Below are positions 63,884-64,000 of a DNA stretch of 64,000 nt, one piece after another. The notes below the pieces were generated by a model that saw nothing but the letters and a program-made list of their open reading frames with translations, searched no databases and was not told the origin of the DNA. Each line of letters opens with the position of its first letter. Position 1 is the first letter of the stretch. This DNA is from Prauserella shujinwangii. Its GTDB lineage: Bacteria > Actinomycetota > Actinomycetes > Mycobacteriales > Pseudonocardiaceae. Where the stretch lies: positions 591,042 to 655,041 of the forward strand of contig NZ_PVNH01000003.1 of assembly GCF_003001955.1 (NCBI RefSeq), written 5' to 3'. The translations under genes were made by a program, and so were the position numbers.

Positions 63884-64000
63884 TCACGAGTCGGGGACCA
63901 GCTTTCTGGCGAGTTCGGCGGTTTCGCTGGGGGTTTTGCCGACTTTGACGCCGGCGGTTTCGAGGGCTTGTTTTTTGGCTTCGGCGGTGCCGCTGGAGCC
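63884..64000 (-). CDS. sucD: Succinyl-CoA synthetase alpha subunit, C-terminal end (partial)
   Basis: The last 38 codons of a minus-strand gene whose start is outside the window. GSSGTAEAKKQALETAGVKV followed by GKTPSETAELARKL is the typical SucD C-terminus; the enzyme makes ATP or GTP from succinyl-CoA in the TCA cycle. Codon use is odd: four of five Lys are AAA, all four Glu are GAA, Gln is CAA, and one Arg is AGA, while neighbours prefer AAG, GAG, CAG and CGN. Confidence 0.85.
   Translation of the reverse strand, partial: GSSGTAEAKKQALETAGVKVGKTPSETAELARKLVPDS

Overview
The window is a chromosomal segment of a high-GC actinobacterium, most likely of the family Pseudonocardiaceae (Amycolatopsis, Prauserella or Saccharomonospora relatives). 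The evidence is the GC-rich third codon positions, many leaderless starts with a TANNNT -10 element 6-7 nt upstream of the start codon, actinobacterial LexA boxes, F420 and mycothiol-type enzyme families, and three blocks that keep the gene order of Mycobacterium tuberculosis: aroG/pknL/Rv2175c/idsA2/MTHFR (Rv2178c-Rv2172c), Rv0250c-sdh1 (Rv0250c-Rv0247c), and DUF3046/recA/recX/miaB/Rv2732c (Rv2738c-Rv2732c, interrupted here). The genus is an inference. No rRNA, tRNA, insertion sequence, prophage or CRISPR array was found.

Layout. 0-6.6 kb: glutamate synthase gltB (cut by the window edge) and gltD, separated by an unusual tandem duplication of their overlapping stop/start, then class II DAHP synthase. 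6.6-12.1 kb: WS/DGAT acyltransferase, macro-domain protein, PASTA kinase PknL, its partner Rv2175c homologue, and a secreted cutinase of the polyester-hydrolase type. 12.3-20.5 kb: a large LuxR (LAL) regulator, then an idsA2-crtI-crtB-LLM oxidoreductase operon (carotenoid precursor synthesis), divergent from methylenetetrahydrofolate reductase. 20.5-31.9 kb: single genes (DUF885 peptidase-like, EamA permease with a possible attenuator leader, GNAT, YbaK, an SOS-box-controlled HEPN/MDMPI pair, RraA, an ACT-GNAT fusion, a cell-wall M15-like protein, peptide deformylase, and a rhodanese/TetR pair). 31.9-40.7 kb: Lhr helicase, membrane-anchored Hsp70, DUF3046, recA and recX. 41.0-46.6 kb: a two-component monooxygenase / extradiol dioxygenase / hydrolase cassette with a divergent AraC regulator, probably for phenol or hydroquinone breakdown. 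46.6-50.6 kb: Entner-Doudoroff edd-eda plus a lipase-maturation-factor protein. 50.9-54.7 kb: Sdh1-type succinate dehydrogenase. 54.8-64 kb: RibD-like reductase, two secreted small proteins, gluABCD glutamate importer, miaB, Rv2732c homologue, an OFA-type MFS transporter, and the end of sucD.

The non-coding DNA is unusually structured. Four loci carry 20/21-bp periodic arrays of a GCGAGTGCTGCG-like unit placed immediately 3' of genes and always in the sense orientation of the upstream gene; the longest has ten units at an exact 21-bp period after recX. Three intergenic palindromes share the core AAGGCCACC/GGTGGCCTT. The gltB-gltD junction has become a chain of overlapping mini-ORFs. Two LexA boxes are found: one in the spacer of the recA promoter, and a perfect one directly downstream of a consensus promoter for the HEPN gene.

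Functionally, nitrogen assimilation (gltBD, gluABCD), central carbon metabolism (edd/eda, sdh1, sucD), aromatic synthesis and breakdown (aroG, the monooxygenase cassette), isoprenoid synthesis, envelope signalling (PknL) and the DNA-damage response (recA, recX, the SOS-HEPN operon, Lhr) are represented. All functional calls rest on sequence motifs and gene order read by eye; no database search was possible.
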